From Vandiemenella viatica (taxonomy: Eukaryota; Arthropoda; Insecta; Orthoptera; Morabidae), in contig CM061921.1 of assembly GCA_031002005.1 (NCBI GenBank), positions 176,460,935-176,524,934 of the forward strand: a stretch of DNA of 64,000 nucleotides. Reading direction: 5' to 3'. The position numbers and the translations under genes were made by a program. This document shows, piece after piece, positions 45,913-56,769 of the stretch. The stretch's first letter is position 1, and every line of letters begins with the position of its first letter. The notes beneath the pieces are model-generated. The model did not search any database. It was not told the origin of the DNA and saw only the letters and a list, made by a program, of their open reading frames with translations.

Positions 45913-46112
45913 CGTTAACATTGATGTAGAGGTCACTAAAGGAGGGAAATGACTGGAGGCAAGGAACGGGAAGGAAGCAACTCATCATTCACCTGGAGTG
46001 ATTTGGGGAAATCATGGGAAACACAAACCTGGATGCCCGGATGGGGATTCGAACCGGCGTCCCACCGCATGCGAGTCCACAGCTATTCCGCTCACCCACC
46101 ATGCTCAGTAAT
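45913..46112 (-). mobile_element. SINE A copy with 9-bp target duplication
   Basis: TTTATTCCT is duplicated at 45904-45912 and 46113-46121. B box complement GGATTCGAACC at 46045-46055, body GGAGTGATTTGGGGAAATCA. Inserted in LINE C copy 3. Confidence 0.88.
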
Positions 46113-46395
46113 TTTATTCCTATTTTATAACATTATGTCATCTGCAAACAACCTAATTTCTGACCTTAAACCATCAGTACAGTCATTCATGAATATGAAT
46201 GGCTCAAACAAATTATCCTGTGTCAGCTTCCTCCTCTTTTGATATAAATTACTACCCTAACTCTCTTGTTTCAACCTTCCAAATATTCCTCTGTGAAGTA
46301 AATAACCTTTATACATACTCCAATAGTTTTTAGCTTTTTTCCACCACTTTACGGTTGATTCTGTCAAAAGTCATGGAGAGATAATGTGCTACAAT

Positions 46396-47552
46396 TTTTT
46401 TTGCTATCGTCAGTCTTTCGACTGGTTTGATGCAGTCCTCCATCCTTTCCTATCCTGTGCTAACCTCTTCATTTCAACATACCCCTTACAGCCCACGTCC
46501 TCAATTATCTGCTTCATGTATTCTAATCTCTGTCTTCCTCTACAGTTCTTACCATCGACTGTTCCCTCCACTAACAAATTAACCAATCCTGCATGTCTCA
46601 AAATATGACCAACAAGCCTGTCTCTTCTTTCTGTAAGCTTCTTCCACAAACTTCTTTCCTCTCCCACCATTTCCAAAACTCGTTCATTTCTTACTTTGTC
46701 TATCCGCTTAATTTTCAGCATTCTTCTGTAGCACCACATTTCAAATGCTTCAATTTTCTTTATTTCCGGTATTCCTAAAGTCCATGTTTCACTACCATAA
46801 AGTGCTGCGCTCCACACAAAGAGTTTTAAAAAGTTCTTTCTAATTCCTAGATCAATATTTGAAACTAAAAGGTTTCTCTTTTTCATGAAGGCTCTTTTTG
46901 CTAATGCTATTCTGCTTTTAACATCATTCCTGCTTCGGCCATCGGTTGTAATTTTACTTCCCAAGTAACAGAATTCTCTTACTTCTCCTATTGCATCTGA
47001 TCCTATTTTTATATTTAATCCACTAGTATTGGTATCATTTCTGCTACATTTCATCACTTTTGTCTTGCTTTGATTTATATTCAGTCCAAAATCTTCCTTC
47101 AGTATTTTGTTCATGCCATTCAGCAACTTCTCAATATCCTCAGCCCTCTCTGCTAACAAGACAATGTCGTCAGCAAATCGTAGCATACTGATTTTTTCTC
47201 CCTGAAAACTTATGCCACATGGAAATTTTTCTTTGACTTTCTTCATTGCTTCTTCTACATACAAGTTGAATATTAACGGGGATAGACTACAGCCTTGCCT
47301 CACACCCTTTTTAACTGATGCATGTCTCTCGTGGTTCTCTACTTTTATTACGGCCACTTGATTCTTATACAGGGTGGGGCATTTAATATGTTTTATGGAA
47401 ATATTTCGGAAAGAAAGCATTTTAACAAACAATAACCTATATAAAAAATAATCGTACAGTAGGGGGCTACAATTATGTGATATTGGTTTTTTCACAGGTG
47501 GCGCTGTTGTCGTTACAACAAGGTCAACTTAATTCTTTTAAATGGGAACCCC

Positions 47553-47595
<43 letters not shown>

Positions 47596-50500
47596 AAGAT
47601 TCCGATTCCTCATGAAAAAATAAAAATAGTTTGCTTAACTCACTTTTCTGTTAGCGTCACAGATGGCGCTGTAATCGCGAAAAATGAATATTCGCGTTTT
47701 TTGTGTATAATTTTAATTATTGTTTAAATAATTACATGTAATTTTCATTCTGTAAACATGGAAGGTAATTTTAAAGGATAATGACGAAATTGATTTTTTA
47801 AATGCTTTTTCTTACTTATTTGCAGCCATGTCTACAGCAGGTGCTCAAAAAGGTGACCATTTACTTCCAGACATTTTCTGACCCTTTGCAGAAATGATGC
47901 CTGAACAGCTCAAGTGTGTCAGAAAATGTCTGGAAGTAAATGGTCACCTTTTTGAGCACCTTCTGTAGACATGGCTGCAAATAAGTAAGAAAAAGCATTT
48001 AAAAAATCAATTTCGTCATTATCCTTTATAATTACCTTCCATGTTTACAGAATGAAAATTACATGTAATTATATAAACAATAATTAAAATTATACACAAA
48101 AAACGCGAATATTCATTTTTCGCGATTACAGCACCATCTGTGAGGCTAACAGAAAAGTGTTAAGCAAACTATTTTTATTTTTTCATGAGGAATCGGAATC
48201 TTCAAAAAAAAATAGGGGTTCCCATTTAAAAGAATTAAGTTGACATTGTTGTAACGACAACAGCGCCACCTGTGAAAAAACCAATATCACATAATTGTAG
48301 CCCCCTACTGTACGATTATTTTTTATATAGGTTATTGTTTGTTAAAATGCTTTCTTTCCAAAATATTTCCAGAAAACATATTAAATGCCCCACCCTGTAT
48401 AGTTTATAAAGTATTCTTCTATCTCGATACTTTAGACCTGACTTCTTTAAAATTTTGAACATCTTGTCCCACCTAACATTATCAAAAGCTTTTTCTAAAT
48501 CAACAAATGCCATAAAAGTATCATTGGAACAAGATTGATAAATAAATAAATAAATTGTTTTTTCTTGATCCGCCCATCAAGTATTAATCTTAAAGACAGA
48601 ATTGCTTCCCTTGTACCGCGATTTTTCCTAAACCCAAACTGATCTTCACCTACTATCTCTTCTACTACCCTTTCCATCCTTCTGTATATTATTCTGGTCA
48701 ATAATTTTGAGGCATGTGTTGTTAGACTAATGGTGCGATAATTCTCACATTTGTCAGCTTGTGCTTTCTTTGGAAGTGTGAAGATGATATTTTTATTAAA
48801 ATCAGTTGGAATTTCTCCTGTTTCATAACTTTTTGATATCAGCTTGAATAATCTTTCGATTCCTTCCTCTCCTAGGGATTTAAGAAGTTCTGCAGGGATC
48901 TCATCAATTCCAACTGCCTTATTTGATTTCAAGTCATTCAGAGCTTTATTAAATTCTGTCCTTAAAACAGGATATCCTAAATCATCAATGTCGACATCGC
49001 CTTCCTTTTCCATTACACTATTGTTCAAGTCGTCCACAACATACAGTTTCTCAATGTATTCTATCCATCGGTTAGCTCCCATCAGCAGCTTTAATGTTCA
49101 TACCTCTTTTCTTCATTTCTCCAAAATTCTGTTTGATCTTTCGATATGCAACATCTACATTACCTACGACCGTTTCCTTTTCTACTTCTTCACATTTTTC
49201 TTGTAGCCATTTTTCTTTTGCTATTTTGTATTTCCTATTTATTTGATTTCTAAATTGCCTGTACTGCTCTCTTCCTGTTTCATCCTGAGCATTTTTGTAC
49301 CTTCTCCTCTGATCCATCAGCTCCAAAATCTCTTCTGTGATCAAGGTTTTCGGGCAGCTTGTTCCCTAAAGCCTAATGTTTCTTTACCTGCTTTCATTAT
49401 TTCGGTCTTTAATGCATTCCATTCGTCCTCAGTTGAACTCTTTTCAGAGTTACTTCTTAGACCTACGTCTACCATTTCTGCAAATTTTTCTCTTGTCCTA
49501 GATTGTTTTAGTTTATTCACTTCCAGTCTGTTCTGTTTATACTGCTTCCTTATTCGCTTAAATTTCTGCCTGCACTTCATTATTATCAAATTATGGTCAG
49601 AGTCTATGTCTGCTCCTGGGTACGCTTTACAGTCTAGAACTTGATTCCTGAGTCGCTGTTTGACCATGATATAATCTAGCTGATATCTGCCTGTATCCCC
49701 AGGACGTTTCCAGGTGTATATTCTTCTTGCATCGTTCTTAAACAGTGTGTTTGCCACTACTAGCTTATATCTTTCACAAAATTCTAGCAACCTGCTTCCT
49801 CGCTCATTTCTTTCTCCAAGACCAAAACTTCCTACAGTATTCCCCTCTTTTCCTTCTCCCACTATTGCATTCCAATCACCCATGATTATTAGATTTTCCT
49901 CCCCCTTCACATATTGGATTAATTCTTCAATTTCGGCGTATATTTTTTTCTATTTCTTCATCATCTTCCTGTGATGTTGGCATTTACACTTGTACTAATT
50001 TGGTTGGGATGGGCTTAGTTTATAACCACATCAAAATAATCCTGTCACTAAATTGTTCATAATAACTTACCCGTTTCCCTACTTTCTTGTTCATTACAAA
50101 CCCTACACCAGTGACTCCATTGACAGCTTGTGTGCTAATTATCCTGTGTTCCCCAGACCAGAAATCCTGTGCGTCCTTCCATTTAATCTCACTAATCCCA
50201 ACAACGTCTAACTTGAGTTGTTCCATCTCCCTTTGTAAGTTTTCTAACCTACCTGCCTTTTTCATACTTCTAACATTCCATGCTCCGACTCGTAGAATGT
50301 TTCTATCCATTCTGATGACTCCTCTCTGAGCAGTCCCCACCCGGAGATCCGATTGGGGGACTATTTTACTTCCGGAATATTTTACCCAGGAAGAAGCCAT
50401 CACGATATATGTAATTTGAGAGGATTACATGTCCTCGGGATACCCTTTGGGTCTTTAATGCAGTGGTTTCCCGTTGCCTTCTGCATCCCCATGCCGTTGA

Positions 50501-50745
50501 TCATTTCTGATTCATCCGCCTTTAGGGGCCGTTTCCAACCCCAAGGGCAAGAGGGTGCCTTGAACCACTCCCCACTCTTCCGTCCTCCTTTCGGAGGCCG
50601 TTGGCAAGCAGTGGGTGACTCCTTATACCGGTAATCTTTCAGTCGCCAGACCCTCGTCCGTGCAAACAGCGTGCACCACGTGAAGGAGAGGTTGACATTT
50701 GGTTGGAAAAGGCTAGTATAGCCTCTCCCAAACCCTTACACCCCA
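46396..50745 (-). pseudogene. RTE-clade LINE copy 2, near full length, split by a palindromic element
   Basis: The same RTE family as at 13859-16979 but better kept. On the minus strand: 5' UTR from 50745; endonuclease 50403-49341 (RVGAWNVRSMKKAGRL, LDVVGISEIKWKDAQDFWSG, IMGDWNAIVGEGKEGN, YQLDYIMVKQRLRNQ, DSDHNLIIMKC); linker; RT 49082-48430 (SNKAVGIDEIPAELLKSLGE, ENYRTISLTTHASKLL, GEDQFGFRKNRGTREAI, MAFVDLEKAFDNVRWDKMF). After the palindrome (47370-48397) comes GVRQGCSLSPLIFNLYVEEA, with intact FADD at 47177-47166, then YLGSKITTDGRSRND, AALYGSETW, GHILRHAGLVNLLVEGTVDG and SNQSKD at the stop (46410). Target duplications GTGCTACAAT (46386-46395) and GTACTACAAT (50746-50755). A small AATA-repeat insertion at about 48524-48560 also breaks the RT. 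Confidence 0.92.
47370..48397. mobile_element. 1028-bp long palindrome (mariner-like ends) inside RTE copy 2
   Basis: Arms 47370-47882 and 47918-48397 are near-perfect inverted copies around a 35-nt loop. The length difference is mostly a T run of 40 in the left arm (47555-47594) against 9 A in the right arm. Ends begin CAGGGTGGGGCATTTAATAT, and TA flanks both sides (47368-47369, 48398-48399), the Tc1/mariner target duplication. The RTE reading ILYKLY-KNQVAV resumes exactly across it. No transposase; a non-autonomous fold-back form. Confidence 0.92.
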
Positions 50746-51245
50746 GTACTACAATATCAAGTTGTACTGCCTTGTCCATTCTATCTGCAATATTTTGCAT
50801 ATAGTCACAGATGGGCAGAAAATCGTTAATCCGTTAATCGTTAATAAACAAAGTTAACAAAATTGCAGAAATTTAAATTTTAAGTTAACCCAAAAAATCG
50901 TTAACGTTCTTCTTAACTTCCATTAAATTGCACTATCGTTAACATTAGTCTGTTACATTGGTGGTTGAACTCTTGTGGTATGTTTGAATTGCGCTCCACG
51001 CCACGCTCGTACGTTTGGCGAGTCGGTTTAGGTAATTCGAAGTGTGATGCATATACAACTGTTATGCTAGGCATGGCCTGGGTGTGAGCAGGAAAGCTAG
51101 AGTTTTTAGGTTTTTATATTTTACGTCTGTAAACAGTGCTCACTACTCGTTTCTAATTCGATCGGTGATTGATTTTGTACTCTTCTAATCTACTGCCAAG
51201 AAACTGTCACTTTTTAATTGGTACCGGTTTAGTGTTCGTTAGTGG

Positions 51246-52464
51246 GTCTCGCATCCACTTGAGCACGCTCAGGCGAATGAGCCGCTCAGTGAAGCGAGCG
51301 GCTCAAGTGTGGACGCCTGAGCACGCTCGCAGCGAACGACAGCTAGCGCGCTCGGGGCGAGCCGATTTGTTGTCGGTATTTTGGAATGCTCAAAGGCGAG
51401 CCAGTGTTTGTCCGGCGCTCAGTGTGGACGGTATTTGGCGGTTTCTACAATGAGCGCGAGCACGTGGGACAATGAAACTTGCTTAACTTTAATTGATGCG
51501 TATGAATCGAAGAGGGTGTTATGGCATAGCTCCAGTATTATAATCGAACCAAACAATAAGGTGCATGGCGTGAAATCAGCGAGATATTAAACTTTAGTAT
51601 TGATGATGTAAAGAAAAAAATAAACAAGCCAGCTAGGGTCATTCAGGTGAGTACGATCAAAACAGAACAGAACTTCTATAACGGGAAGTGGTAAGTCTTT
51701 TTTAATACCTAGTATTTCTCACAGCTGAACGGATTTCGATTGAATTTTGTGTTACGAAATTCAGATCCTAAGTGCCTAAATTCATATTGATTTTATGCCA
51801 GGCAATATAATTGTTTTACCAATTTTTATTAAAAACTTGAAATCAATGCCATAATTAAAAAAACATAAAAATAACCTTAAAATCTATATTTGTAAACACA
51901 AATTAAAAATAGATACCAGCCTTCATATAATTTTGGAGTGACTCAATAGTGCCATCACAGACTACCCGTACTAAACGGATGATGCTTTGTTTATATACTT
52001 TGAACATATATTGCAGGCTTGTGTAGGGACTTCCTGAGGCTAGGAATCTTAAAGTTATTATAAATTTTATCTTCTGGTGGGATCGCCTCACGCATATCGT
52101 GCAATTTAATATGAGGTCCAACTAATGACAGCAAATGTTCGAAACCGATCTCGTAAATTTTTGAAATAGCTCATTGTCTTCTTCTAAAGTCAATTCGCGA
52201 ATTAAATTATTAAGATAATTTCATCGCTGACGATGACTTTCTCTAATCCATCAACTTGGTAATTTTCTTCTCTGTTTTGACATCGTATGGATAATAATAA
52301 AGGCCGCAGCTACGCGTGACGACACGTCAATAGCCGAGCGTTTTCTGAGCAGTGACACCAGGCTCATTCGACCAAAATTGCCTTTTCCTTGAGCACGCTC
52401 AAACGAGCGCTCTCAAATGGTTGAGCGGCTCATTCGCCTGAGCGTGCTCAAGAGGATACGAGGC
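51246..52464. mobile_element. Inverted-repeat DNA transposon with GAGC-rich ends and MADF-like frame
   Basis: Perfect 31-bp inverted ends at 51258-51288 and 52422-52452 (CTTGAGCACGCTCAGGCGAA at the outer side), extending imperfectly to 43 bp (51246-51288, 52422-52464). The left 200 bp are strikingly GC-rich, with repeated GAGC-N-GCTC palindromes. The frame from 51451 reads MSASTWDNETCLTLIDAYES and KRVLWHSSSI, like the start of a MADF/SANT-type DNA-binding protein, and in another frame IDDVKKKINKPARVIQ. Such a second protein is typical of PIF/Harbinger elements, but a TSD of TTA/TAA is not proven. Inserted in the hAT element. Confidence 0.7.
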
Positions 52465-52609
52465 TTAATAAGTTAATCTGACATCCATTACATGATTAGT
52501 CATGAAAACTGAAGCTCTTCAATCCGTTAGTGAAAGCAATGGGAATATTAAAAATCCAGGCCATGTTTATGCGATTATGTTGCATTTAAATCAAGACTGA
52601 GAGAACAGT

Positions 52610-53060
52610 TGATTTATGAATGCAAACTGTGTCTGCCTAAACTTTCTACAATCAAGGCTTACCTGTCTAGCCTTAGAAATCAACATATGAAGAAGATGCA
52701 TATATCCAAATATGAACAGTTTGAAGAAAAAGTAAAAGCAGGGCCAACTCGTGGGAAAAAATAAAAGTAATTCAAAGCCTTCTTCAAGTGCTGTGGCTTC
52801 TTCCTCTTCTGATGTAGACAGCAGCAGAATTGATTTGTTTTCATCGCCATCTGCTTATAAAAGGTTATGTCAATAAAACATTTTGCATCATAGCTACCGT
52901 AACCATCATATACCAAGCTGGTGTCAATTTGTTGTCAATATGATTCCGCTATATGTTGAAGAATCCGATAAATTTGAGAAGCCTGTTAAAATGTTGAACC
53001 CCAGTAAAAACTCAGTTTCCAGAAGGACATTGGGTAGAGGTATTATTGATTCACATCATG
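52610..53060 (+). pseudogene. hAT transposase N-terminus: BED zinc finger and start of core
   Basis: YECKLCLPKLSTIKAYLSSL then RNQHMKKMH at 52615-52701 gives a CX2C (52621, 52630) and HX4H (52684, 52699) BED finger. After stops, the frame 52883-53068 reads FVVNMIPLYVEESDKFEKPV and KMLNPSKNSVSRRTLGRGII, the conserved segment following BED in hAT transposases (SRRTL). Catalytic domain and dimerisation region are missing, so the copy is internally deleted. Confidence 0.8.
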
Positions 53061-54039
53061 GTACATAGCACCTTGGTATTGATTGCAGTAATGTCTATTG
53101 CAATACATAAACATCAGTTCTACTTTTGGATTGCTAACTTTTAACGGTTAACTTTAACTTGTGTCAAATTTGCAGAAATGTAACGCTTTAAAGATTATCG
53201 AAGTTAACTTTTTTGGTAGCGGATTAATGATTAACGAAGTTAACTTTTCAATCAACTGTGCCCACTTATGCATAGATTCCAGTTACTGAAATTCAAATGA
53301 ATATCCTTTCCTGAACCTATATTACCATTTTGTTAAACAGTTACTTCCCTCACATACATTTCTAATATGGTTGTACAGCAATCATTCAGTCAACCTACCT
53401 TTCAATGAAGTCAAGCTAATTAGCCAATAATTTTCAATCCTATTTGTCTCCCCTCCTTTTTGACAAGCACTATTATGGCAATTTTCCAGTCTTGTGGTAA
53501 GCAGCAAGTCTCAGATCAATCTAAATAATATTTCTAGGTATCAGGTATCAGTTTTCCAAATTCCTCTAAAATATTCATTGGATCCAGTATTTTAGTCTGC
53601 TCATTTCTACTTATTTGCAGAATCTCTTCCCTTCACATTCCTGAATGAAAGTCCCTTATTGTCTCATTCAACCAGTTACTTCATAAATCTTCATTTTTCA
53701 AATTACCAGTATCTTCCTCTCCATCTTTATCCACAATTGTCTGAATTCCTCCAAATACTCTGAGTTTTCTAACAAATCCATGAGAGTTTCTAGTGACCTT
53801 ATTTGGTGGTCTCCCTGCAACTATAATATTCTTCATAAACCCATCCTTATGGTGTTGTTTGAAGGATGATGCTGGATAAAAGAATAGTGTGGCAGCTTAC
53901 TGATGTGGTGTCTAGCCTCAAAAGAAATTGTCTCTGGTTTAGATTCTAGTTACTTCAATAATTTTTACAGTCATATAGCATACAGAAAAACAATAAATAA
54001 GGTAACAGGCATATCCACTTAATGAAGCAGAGGATGAGT

Positions 54040-55017
54040 TTACAATTTGGTATGGAAACTGACTTCATATTCATAAGTAAAATGAAGGGAACAGGATGGA
54101 TACAACATGTGACAACTTGAATATTCCTGGAGTGAACTGTGGAGGAAGCAGTAATTGTAATGAAAGAGAACACTGGTTTGTATACATATCAGTGAGGAAA
54201 TGACTTTGCACAGATATCAGTACAAAGAAAAAGGGGAAATAATGCTAGATTTATTCCAGTAAAGATTAGTATAATTAGATGTGATCTGAAGTATGATGAA
54301 GAGAGGTGTGTGAATAAATAACAATTATAAAAAGACAAAGGTCCTGAAATTTCAGAGATGTTTCAGGGAAATATTCATTATCTGAAAAGAGAGCACTGGT
54401 ATAGAAGAAGAAAAAAATACAATCCATTTTAAGAGTCAATAAGAGGAAATAAGGGAAAAAGAAGTTAAAGAAAAGATCAAAACCTATATAATATAATAAA
54501 GAGGGGAGGAGGCTGAAGAAGAGGGAAAGAGCTGAAGGGAGGAGCAATAAAAGACTAAGAAAACAACAAAGCAGTATGGAATGTGTGAAACAACAAAGAT
54601 AGAAGCTATGCTTACATTAATGAAGAGTATTACATCAGGAGTGTAAACTCCAAATGATGAAACTAGACATTTCTATGGTTAATTTTAAAAAATGAGGAAG
54701 AGACAGGGCATTCAAGAAATTATGAATGAGGATGGGGAACAAATTATAATAATTTGGAAGAAACAAAAATGTTGTTCATCTGATTTGACTGACCATTAGG
54801 GAAATGTCATACAGTGATAACAGGTGGCAGGAATATTAGTGCTAGAGCTTGATAATCTAGATTCTGAAGATGCAATGAGAAAGCTAGGAAGGTTAAAGAA
54901 AAACTGTAAAGCAGCTGAAATAGGGGATGTAACCAGAGGTGGGTTAAGGATAGGTATAACTGACATATGATATCTGGAAGCATTATTTGGATTATGACTG
55001 GAGATGTGCTACATTTC
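54040..55017 (+). pseudogene. LINE C copy 4: endonuclease and RT start
   Basis: CDNLNIPGVNCGGSSNCNER near 54095-54165 matches the LINE C endonuclease block (GDLNLPVIKW) of copy 2. AMRKLGRLKKNCKAAEIGDV and TRGGLRIGIT (54870-54960), then YLEALFGL (54975-55000) match the RT start of copy 1. It runs head to head with LINE C copy 3 and is cut at 55018 by a Penelope end. Confidence 0.65.
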
Positions 55018-55310
55018 AAGAGGTTTCAATAATTAAACTAAGGAAAAAGGAAACTGCTTTAGGCAATATAATTGCAAGGAAAGGGAAAATGACTCATCAC
55101 TCACCAAAGTTGAAGGCAGCGACGAGAGAAGAACATATATTACGAACACACAAATATACACAACATTTCGGTCTTAGACCTTCTTCATGTTAAAAAGAAA
55201 TAAACTCAATATTTCGGTTATTAAACCTTATTCATGACAGAGAAAATGAGTCATGAGGCTCAGGAGGTGTGCACACGCCGAGGGTTGCAGGAGACAAGTG
55301 CAGTAAAGCC
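55018..55310 (-). mobile_element. Penelope-like element 3' terminal fragment with duplicated hairpin motif
   Basis: AAAAAGGAAACTGCTTTAGG, CACCAAAGTTGAAGGCAGCG and GTGTGCACACGCCGAGG match the inverted right terminus of the Penelope element at 61062-61283 in reverse. The motif TTTCGGTCTTAGACCTTCTT occurs at 55166-55185 and a diverged second copy, TTTCGGTTATTAAACCTTAT, at 55212-55231. No RT is attached, so it is a truncated copy on the minus strand. Confidence 0.75.
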
Positions 55311-55996
55311 TGAAACATTTCAGGAAGTAATCCCCGACAAGAAGTATGCAATGATAGTGGAGGAAATTTAATCATTATTTGAATGCATAAAACATCAGGG
55401 ACGTTATGAAAGAAGAGATCGGGATGCTATGCAGCACGAGGAGAATAGTATTTGTGGAGTAAGTGTGTGGATATAAGTGCATGAATCAGAAAAAAGCGAG
55501 ATCGAAGAGATGAAAGAAGAAACGGATGTTAATTTTGTTTGGCGAAGCAAGCAATACCCATAAGAAGAAAGAGGGAGAAAGGGAACCCAGCTGGACGCTG
55601 CGAAAGAAGAAACGGAGTCTAGGGTTGTTTTATGAATGGAGGAACATTGTGAAGTTCAAACCGACTTGTCTTCCCTGTACTATTGTAATCAAATGTAAGT
55701 ATAAGAAGTTGGAGGAAGAACCTAATGGGAATTAGTAGGTTTAAGATTGATTTCAATTTCCTTTAAATTTCTTTTTGTATTTTTGTTTAGGATGTATAAG
55801 TTACTAATGCTATAAACTGTAGCCAAGCAGCCACCAGATACCACTTTTGTGTGTTGTAATATATGTTTGTATGTGACTTACATAGTTGTTAAGATGTGAA
55901 GGGAAAGGTTTCGTTTAGTGACGAAAGACTGGGCATTGTCAATCCCGTTTTTTGCCACGATGCACCAGTGGGGATGTAACACCCCAATGAGAATTA
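55311..55996. other. Unassigned purine-rich stretch
   Basis: Rich in GAAGAAGA-type sequence with an open plus-strand frame at 55526-55735 but no recognised family. Confidence 0.4.
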
Positions 55997-56765
55997 TGCA
56001 CTGAAGAGTCAAAGAAACTGGTATAGGCATATGTATGCAAACACTCAGAGTACAGCGCTGCGGTTGGCAACGCCTATATAAGAAACAGGTGTCTGACGCT
56101 GACGTTAGATCGGTTACTGCTGCTACAATGGCAGGTTATCACGATTTAAGTGATTTTAAACGTGGCGTTAAAGTCGGCGCACGAGAGATGCGACACAGCA
56201 TCTCCGAGGTAGCGATGAGGTGGGTATTTCCCAGTAAAATTATTTCACGAGTGTACCGTGAATATCGGGAATCTGGTAAAACATCAAATCTCCGACATCG
56301 CTGCGGCCGGAAAAAGATCCTGCAAGAAAGGGACCAACGACGACTGAAGAGACTCGTTAAACGTGACAGAAGTGGAATCCTTCCGCAAATTGCTGCGGAT
56401 TTCAATGCTGGGCCACCAAAACGTGTCAGCGTGCGAACCATTCAACAAAACATCATCAATATGGGCTTTCGGAGCCGAATGCCCACTCGTGTACCCTTTC
56501 TGAGTGCACGATACAAAGCTATACTCCTCGCCTTGGCCTGTCAACACTGACATTGGACTATTGGTGAGTCTCGTTTCCAATTGTATCTAGCGGATGAACG
56601 TATACGGGTATGGAGGCAACCTCATGAATCCGTGGACCCTGTATGTCAGCAGGGGACTGTTCACGCTAGTAGAGGATCTGTAATGGTGTGGGGCGTGTGC
56701 AGTTTGAGTGACAAGGGACTTGTGATACGTCTAGATACGACTCTGACGGCCAGAGTATGTAAAAA
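55997..56765 (+). mobile_element. Tc1-type transposon, 5' part only
   Basis: Starts with a Tc1-like inverted end (GCACTGAAGAGTCAAAGAAA, about 55998-56017). The matching right end is not found, and coding similarity stops near 56765, so the 3' part is lost. Confidence 0.75.
56128..56765 (+). pseudogene. Tc1 transposase, truncated and lacking the first catalytic Asp
   Basis: The start is most likely ATG 56128 (MAGYHDLSDFKRGVKVGARE), the usual Tc1 opening. Paired helix-turn-helix region: SEVAMRWVFPSKIISRVYRE, GRKKILQERDQRRLKRLVKR, VSVRTIQQNIINMGFRSRMP. A stop follows CQH at 56550. Then HWTIGESRFQLYLADERIRV shows an in-frame gap where the WSD-containing catalytic aspartate should be. QQGTVHASRGSVMVWGVCSL carries the glycine-rich segment. 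The remaining catalytic DE region is absent. Inactive. Confidence 0.88.
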
Positions 56766-56769
56766 ACTG

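Larger units (their letters stand above)
50806..53270 (+). mobile_element. hAT transposon with BED-finger transposase remnant
   Basis: Ends CACAGATGGGCAGAAAATCG at 50806 and, reverse-complemented from 53270, CATAAGTGGGCACAGTTGAT. Flanking 8-mers CATATAGT and CATAGATT match at six of eight positions. Subterminal GTTAAC-rich repeats (CGTTAATCCGTTAATCG on the left, several GTTAAC/GTTAACTT on the right) resemble hAT subterminal binding sites. It carries another inverted-repeat transposon at 51246-52464 and lies in LINE C copy 3. Confidence 0.8.
45700..53890 (-). mobile_element. LINE C copy 3, minus strand, with three nested insertions
   Basis: Read right to left: linker and RT start at 53890-53280 (KDGEED, YLEILFRLI, YWLISLTSLKGRLTE, RFRKGYSFEFQ), a hAT element (53270-50806), YMQNIADRMDKAVQLDIVVL at 50805-50746, the RTE copy 2 (50745-46396), then MTFDRINRKVV, GLRSEIRLFADDIML (46180-46130), a SINE A (46112-45913), and KINAY region to about 45700. 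All pieces align in order with LINE C copy 1. Confidence 0.8.
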
